Made by a program: the position numbers and the translations under genes. Positions 57,741-64,000 of a stretch of DNA of 64,000 nt are shown piece by piece. The notes below the pieces were generated by a model that saw nothing but the letters and a program-made list of their open reading frames with translations, searched no databases and had not been told where the DNA came from. The stretch spans positions 17,546,264 through 17,610,263 of the forward strand of contig OX359286.1 of assembly GCA_947179155.2 (NCBI GenBank). Reading direction: 5' to 3'. Position 1 is the stretch's first letter. Each line of letters opens with the position of its first letter. This DNA is from Hedera helix (Eukaryota; Streptophyta; Magnoliopsida; Apiales; Araliaceae).

Positions 57741-60700
57741 TGTAATGTCCTAGAATTTCCACGTCATTATTAATGAAATTATTAATTTAATTTTCGACAA
57801 GTTAGTTTTACGAGATTATTTAAATCTTTTTATGTGATTAATTAATTATGTGATTAAATGATTATGTAATTAATTACTAAAATTAATTAAAGGGGGTCAC
57901 TAATATGTTATTTAAATTAGTGAACAAACCCTAAAGTTTTAATATCAAAATAATTGATAAGTTTCCTATTAATTAAATATTCAATTAAATTGAATATAAT
58001 GAGTTAATTAAATATAATAAATTAATTAATATGATTATTAATTAATGTAAATAATGTGAAATATTAATAATAATATTTATTAGTCCATTTAGTAATTTAA
58101 TACTAATGGGTTAGAATATTTAATTATTTATTCAATCTAATTATTTATTTAATCATAGATTGAATAATTAATGTGTAAATTATTAAATTAGCCCAACATG
58201 GGTCAATTAGTAGCCCAAGTGGAGAATAATAAAATTTGACAATTTAGTAGCCCAAACAATTTAATAGAAGCCCAATTGGTATTTTAAATTAAAGCCCAAT
58301 TAGATATATTATGTGTATCTAATAATTTTGCAAGTATACTTGAAATTATTAGATGTTATTTCATTATTTTCTCCAAGTCCAAAAGAGAGAGCTAGAGAGC
58401 ATTTGAGAGTGTAGAAAAATATTTTTGAGAGCAAAATTATCAAGAGAAGGAGTTCTTGGTTTATGTCTTCAAGATTCACCACTTATTTTGGAAGAAAAAG
58501 GAGAATAGCCATTAAATCAAGGTAATGGTTATTCTAAATCTAAGTTTTATTTTTAAATTAAATAAATCATCATGTTAGTATAAACATGTTAATATAGTTA
58601 TTAATGTGTAGTTGTAATATTTATGTCATGCTTGAGTTTAATATGTTTGATTTGTATTTTGGTATCATTTGTATGCTAAAATATGTGTTTAATAGTGTAT
58701 AATCAAGTCTTGAAATATATTACCAAAAATATTTTTATAAAAACTTAGGTTTGATGTTCTAATATTATAGAACATTAAATCATGAGAAAAACAAAGTTTG
58801 AATAACTCAAAATGGAGTTATATACAAAAAGTTATGATTTATGGTAGTTTATGTGATGTAAGAAAATTTATAAAAAAAGAATGATATTAAATCATGAAAA
58901 ATTAAATTTTCATGTTATAAATTGATATTAAGTGATTGGTAATTTTTTTGGATTTTTATTAGGGATTTAAAGCTTACTTGATGGTATATTTTTATTTAAA
59001 ACGGGTATTGCTGGACACTGTTCACATTCTGCAAAGGAAATTTTTTTTTAAGGGTTTCCGCGCAATGCGCGTAGCACTGTTCACCGAAAACGCGGAGACA
59101 AAACGGCGTCGTTTTGTTTAAAGAAAAAAAATCAATTCGCGCGTACGCGCGGAAGCCATCAGCAGTATCCCAAAACGGCACCGTTTTGGGCCTGCTTACG
59201 GATAACCCGCGCAATGCGCGAGCCCAGTTTCCGCGAAATTACCAAACTGCCCCTCCGTGTTTTTTCTCGGCGAAATTACGATTTTGCCCTCGGTTCAGTT
59301 TTTAACTTATTTACAGAAATGTCATTCGGGTTTAATTTAATTAATTTAAATATTTAAAAACTAAATTAAAATTATAATAAAAATAATAATAATTCAAAAA
59401 TGATATTGGGGAGGATATTCTTAATTAAGTTTAATATTTAAATATTTTAAATATTAATCTAGTTAGCTAAATCATGGTTAAGTTAAATAAATTTATTAGT
59501 TATTTATTATTTAAAATGTTAATAATAAATAAAGGAGATAAATTAGCAATTATTATTTAATTCCCATTAAATAATAATTAAAGAAGATATAAAAAATTTA
59601 TAAATTAACTATTTATTATTTAAATATTATTAAATAATAAATAAGGATAATTAAGTAATTAATTATTATTTAATTAGCATTAAATAATGATTAAGGGAAA
59701 TTAAGTTATTTAATTTAAATAATAAATAAGGATAAATAAATTAAATTTTATTTAACCTTAAATAATAATTAAAATAATTAAAGAGGATTAAAATTAGTAA
59801 ATTATTATTTAATTTTCTTAAATTAAATAATAAGTGAGGTTAATTAATTAATTAATTATTAGTTGATTAATATTAAATTAAAGAAGGTTAAAATTAAATC
59901 AATAATTATTTATTATTTAATTGTGATTAAATAATAAGTAAGTACAATTAGTTATTATTTATTTTAAATAATAACTAGAGTTAATTAATTAATTTCTATT
60001 TAACCAAGATTAAATAGTAATTAAATAGAGATTGAATTAATAAAATAAATTTTATTTAATTATACTTTTATTAAACAATTATAATAAGTTGTTTAAGGGT
60101 TTAATAAGTGTCCAACGCTCAAGAAAAATATTTTCTAACTTATTAAATTATTAACCTAATTTGATTGAGGGTCTACAAGGTTAATAATATTATTTCGGCT
60201 AATGTAAATTTATGTGTTAGTACCTATATGATAAATAAGTACCTTAGTGAGCGTATAGTTGTGCAACTACGCCGTACTAATTATTAGACCAACTTTATTA
60301 ACGTTAGGTCTTTTCAAAGCCAGTTAGTTAAAGCTTGACATTTATTGTAGCTGAGCAGACAGGCAAGTTCCTTATCTCTAAACTCATTTCATTGAGCAAA
60401 TTATTTATCTAAGCTTGAACTGTTATTTCCAAGCATGCTTTAAGTGGTTTAATTACTTTACAATTATTCCGCATCGATATTGTTGTTATTCGCACTTATT
60501 GCACTTGATATCGTACAATCATTGACTTGTACTTAATTATTGTTCTATTGTTTAAAGAACTGTTCAAAGTAGGTCTAAGCCATTGTTCGGCTAGACATTT
60601 ATGTTAAAGATTTTAAAAGTTATCCAAATCATTGAAGATGCGAATTCTTAGACTATTATGAACACCCCTTTATTTTAGGGGAGTACCATGTATCTAATAT

Positions 60701-61312
60701 CAGATACAAAAATACGAAAATTAAATGTTATGCATACACATATTGTACTGAGGCTGATTCCCTCGGGTACATATTTCTGGTAGTAACCATTGGGTCAACC
60801 TGCTATTGACTCCAGTGGATATTTATAGTTCATAGTCTATTTGACTATCCTAATTTTAAAAGCAAATTATTATTCCTGCTTATGTTATTCACATTATTGA
60901 ATTGTTCAGCTATTCCCTTTCATTCATGATATATTGTTCCTTGTTGTTATTTAAACTTGTTGAGCAAACTAGTTGCTCACTCTTGCTATATCATGAAACC
61001 TTATTGCAGTGCAACCCGAGACTTTGGGAAAGAACAAGGGTAAAGGAAAGATGAAGTAATAGACTTCGAGATGCAGCCCTGTAGTTAATTAAATTAACTG
61101 TTATGTAATATAAACCCTAAGTACTTTATTAAGGGTATTTGTGTACTTTTGTGTAAGGTTATCGTATCTTGGGACTAGTAACACCTTTTGAATGAACAAC
61201 ATATGTTTATTATTCCGCATTTAGTTATTGTATGTTGTTTATAGGTGAATGTTTATATTGGATCGTGATGACCGGATCCGGGTATTTGGAACCCGAATTT
61301 GGGGGCGTCACA
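57741..61312 (+). mobile_element. Solo LTR with GGTGT target duplication, chromovirus-related
   Basis: TGTAATGTCC...GGGGGCGTCACA, 3572 bp, flanked by GGTGT (57736-57740 and 61313-61317). Elements at 16993-16997 and 38896-38900 show the unoccupied GGTGT. From about 58380 to the end it aligns with the chromovirus LTR (19020-22022), including island, AT hairpins, GGCTAGAC hairpin (60573-60597) and TGAGC hairpin (60961-60979). The first 600 bases instead match solo LTR N. Confidence 0.92.
59045..59235. repeat. CpG-dense palindromic island in the solo LTR
   Basis: It holds CCGCGCAATGCGCG, AAAACGGCGTCGTTTT, CGCGCGTACGCGCG, AAAACGGCACCGTTTT and CCGCGCAATGCGCG again, in the same order as the chromovirus LTR island. 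Confidence 0.8.
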
Positions 61313-62232
61313 GGTGTAAATGTGATAAATGACGGAATGCTCAACGTGTTGTTGAGACGGTGCGGTACTAATTCGTCATAAGATGATTCAACACCATAAA
61401 GTATGGTGTAGGAATTATTAACGACGGAATTCTCAACGGACTGTCAAAATGATGCGGTAACATGAAGTCATAAATGATTTTGATTTATGAAGATATGTCA
61501 AAGCTATAAGTTAATGCCATTTGACTCGGCTAGACATTTTGAAAAATTTTGACATGATAAATGTTTTAAAAATTTTGCGGGGTATAATTGTTAAAAGAAA
61601 GTCTATGCTAATTGATCTGGCTAGACAAGCGTTAAAGAAATATAAGTCTGAGCTATTGATTCAGCTAGACAAATTTTGTAAAATATTGAATTCATATTCT
61701 TTGAAAGTTATAACCAATCAAATTACTTTTGAATAAATCCTAAGGCTGAGATGAACAAAGAGATTAAGAATGTTGTAGGTTGATCGAATGGTCACCTGAC
61801 ATAAGAGACACAACATTACAGATTGTTCTACTGGAGTGCCAAATTACGGATTAAATATACACCACTTTAATGATAGACTGATCCACTATTAGGGTTTGCA
61901 GTATGAAGTACTCGGGGAGCGAAGTACAGTAAACCGGGATAAATGTTCATTCAGCATATCATGAAAGTTTTTCCAAAATAAAAATTTTAAATTTCTCTAC
62001 TCTTATGAAGATTGGATGGTAGGATGGAGTAGTATTATTTAAATGTGAGTGATAATGAAAGTAATAATTGTGAAGTAAAGAAATTATGAAATGTGATGGA
62101 TTAGAAATGACAATGTGTAATGACCACGAGGACGGAATGAAAGAAAGATATGTGGAATAAATGCAAAAGAAATGTGTAAGTTACAAATGAATGAGATATT
62201 AGTACATAGAAATTTCGATGATGAAATTTATG

Positions 62233-62245
62233 AAGGAGGGGTGAA
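62233..62245 (+). other. Polypurine tract of element D
   Basis: AAGGAGGGGTGAA directly precedes the 3' LTR at 62246. Confidence 0.75.
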
Positions 62246-62607
62246 TGTGATACCCCAAGATTTTTGGAATAATTTCAAATAAGGATTATGATGAATTAAG
62301 TAAAGGTTAACATTTAAAACCTAGTGTTGAATGATAGAGGTATTAAGGAATGATTTATGGAATGTGAAGAAGATTTATAAATATGAATTAAAAAAGTGAA
62401 GGTTGCGATCCAGGGACTAGGATCGAGACGTAAAGATTTTAAATATCCAAATATTTTAATACATTGATTGAATTGAGAAAAAGAAAAAAAATTATACCGA
62501 AATATTTGATAATTATTGATTTTAAAATCAATTATTGGATTAAAGAAGGGATTAAAGATTTATTAACGGACCGAAATTTGGACGTTAAGGAAATAATGAA
62601 TAATAAA
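62246..62607 (+). mobile_element. 3' LTR of element D (interrupted)
   Basis: It matches the 5' LTR from 55876 for 360 bases and is cut at the point that corresponds to about base 363 of the 409-bp LTR. The remaining 45 bases would lie beyond the window. Confidence 0.85.
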
Positions 62608-63856
62608 TGTAATATCCCAGATATTTTCAAGATTTTAAATAATATCTTAATTGATTTTATTAAAGGTTAAGGTTTAAAACCTAGAATGTGAGAAGTAAGA
62701 TGTGTAGAAAATAGGTAAACATTTTTTTTAACATAATGTATTTGTTAGAAATTAAATGTGAAAATATTTTATGATGCATATAGAAAATTTATTAAGGAAA
62801 TAAATTCATTTGAGAAGTGAAGACGGTTATAAGAATATATATACATAGTTATATATTCCTAGAGTTGTGTTTGTTAGCCAAACAAGAAGATGAGTAAATT
62901 AATACTCAATAAAACTAATAAATTAATTAGTTTAAATATGAAGTAAGAAGGAAAATCATGAAATATAATTAATTATGTTAATTATATTAGTTATGAATTA
63001 AAGTTATATAAAAACTAGAAAGTTTGTCTAGAACGATAATATTAAGAAGTTAATTGATTAAGTAATTAACTTAATTATTAAGCTGTGGTATAGAGTCCAA
63101 GTAATTTAATTACTACTAGTGGACTAGCCCAAAAGGATTATAGATGTTAGCCCAATATGAAAATATTGGTATGAAGTGGGTAATTAAATAATAAGCCCAA
63201 ATGTTATGTTGATTAATAGTCCAATAGGTAATTAATATAAGTCAAATTAAATTAATTACCTAGCCCAAGTTATAACGATGTGTGAGATGTGTTGGGTAGC
63301 CCAAATAATTAAATAAGGGAGCCCAATGCAAAATAAACTAGTAGTCCAAATATTGAGTCCAAATTTAAAAGTCAAATGTTGGTCAATATGTTGGGAAATT
63401 TCAAGTATTGATTGAGTGTAGAGAATTAACTAGTGTAGGGTTAATTGAATAACCCTAGTTGGTAGATATGAGAGAGCATTAACCAAACATTGATTAATTG
63501 CTAGAGGAAAGAAGGTAGTGTTGAGAATTAACTATGGATGAGTTAATTATGTAACCCAATATGGTAGAATAATTAAAGGTAAGTCTAATTGGATTATATT
63601 ATAAGTCCAATTGATGTATTAAACTAAGTTAAATAAATTAACCTAGTAGTCCATGTAATTAATTAAACCTTGATTCAAGTTATAATTAATCAAGCCCAAT
63701 GCTTGTTTTAATTAAATATAACATAGGATATTTAATGTTAGCCCAATGTAATAAATAAATTGAGCCTAAACTAATTAAATTGATGAGCCCAATATATTAA
63801 ATCCTAGAATCCAATGTGGAGCCCAAATGGTAGTCAAAATTGGTCAACAATTGATC

Positions 63857-63931
<75 letters not shown>

Positions 63932-63972
63932 TGTATATATGTATATTAAATGAAGAAAAAATAAAGTAAAAA
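62608..63972 (+). mobile_element. Start of another long LTR inserted in element D
   Basis: TGTAATATCCCAG at 62608 opens a gypsy-type LTR. Bases 63570-63850 match the upstream region of the chromovirus LTR (18400-18690; the AGCCCA/GCCCAA-rich part), but 62608-63400 do not. ATAAA (62603-62607) is the expected left target duplication. An AT microsatellite lies at 63860-63929. The LTR is cut at 63973. Confidence 0.7.
63860..63929. repeat. TA dinucleotide microsatellite
   Basis: About 35 uninterrupted TA units. Confidence 0.95.
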
Positions 63973-64000
63973 TGTAACTACCCCGAAATTTGACCCACTT
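63973..64000 (-). mobile_element. Reversed LTR of the A/B/D type, runs off the window
   Basis: The last 28 bases read on the minus strand as the end of a D-type LTR (AAGTGGGTCAAATTTCGGGG then TAGTTACA). It sits inside the LTR opened at 62608, with AAAAA before it as possible target duplication. Confidence 0.65.

Larger units (their letters stand above)
56285..62245 (+). other. Non-coding interior of element D (around the nested solo LTR)
   Basis: Two parts, 56285-57740 and 61318-62245, join at one GGTGT. All landmarks of the element A interior are kept in order: CATATGGT words, the TATTCCCACTCTTC phrase (57543), four GGCTAGAC-type hairpins (57651-57677, 61510-61535, 61601-61627, 61646-61671), the GAAGTACTCGGGGAGCGAAG phrase (61905) and the GAGGACGGAATG end. 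No open frame longer than 71 codons. Shared non-coding sequence suggests it holds packaging or replication signals only. Confidence 0.75.
55876..62607 (+). mobile_element. Non-autonomous LTR element D, split by a solo LTR
   Basis: D has a 409-bp 5' LTR, a tRNA-iMet priming site, an interior of 2384 bp after removal of the nested solo LTR, a purine tract and a 3' LTR interrupted at 62608. The two LTR copies are almost identical over the 360 bases that can be compared. The interior matches element A throughout and encodes nothing. AATAT lies before the 5' LTR; its partner would be beyond the window. Confidence 0.85.

Noticed and set aside
61521..61736. 71-codon frame in the interior of element D
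   Set aside because: The same stretch in element A is not open, and the frame covers the hairpin repeats. Chance frame.

Overview
This window is repetitive DNA from a plant nuclear genome. It is strongly AT-rich, has no recognisable host gene, tRNA or rRNA, and is filled almost end to end with nested transposable elements. The case for a plant rests on the elements: a Tekay/Del-type Ty3/gypsy chromovirus with a C-terminal chromodomain and initiator tRNA-Met priming site, Athila/Tat-like and Ty1/copia remnants, and a CACTA terminus. I cannot name the species.

Region by region. 1-2310 is AT-rich with no supported gene. A degraded CACTA (En/Spm) DNA transposon follows from 2314. From about 3.9 to 14.0 kb come LTR pieces in both orientations: a gypsy-type LTR (about 4900-9009) carrying a reversed solo LTR (6656-7989), then a reversed LTR fragment whose 68-bp minisatellite was hit by another solo LTR (10379-14000). 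From 14046 to 38523 lies a non-autonomous LTR element ('A') with about 2.4 kb of non-coding interior. It was invaded by solo LTR 'B' (17855-34803), which was itself invaded by a complete chromovirus (18240-31739). At 38921-43297 is an Athila/Tat-like element with most of pol deleted, abutting a broken reverse-strand Ty1/copia polyprotein (43298-44760). From 45744 a reversed long-LTR element ('J') carries a 5.0-kb solo LTR (48817-53837), and a second member of the A group ('D', from 55876) sits in its interior. D carries a 3.6-kb solo LTR (57741-61312), and its 3' LTR is broken by another LTR (62608) that is broken in turn by a reversed LTR running off the window at 63973.

The only nearly intact coding unit is the chromovirus: two 3783-bp LTRs differing at about four sites, TTAAT target duplications, priming site, an extra coiled-coil ORF ahead of gag, a gag-pol reading frame broken by one in-frame stop in reverse transcriptase, integrase, chromodomain and polypurine tract. 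It is the likely type of autonomous partner for the surrounding non-coding elements, which share its priming site and several short structural motifs.

The most interesting signals are small and conserved across otherwise different LTR families: a TGAGC...GCTCA hairpin after the sequence CAGGCAAGTT, a GTCTA...GGCTAGAC hairpin repeated inside the non-coding elements and in the chromovirus LTR, CpG-dense islands of perfect palindromes in an otherwise AT-rich LTR, a 30-bp periodic array, and paired splice-acceptor-like sites immediately before the extra ORF and gag. All boundaries were read by eye. No alignment or database search was run.
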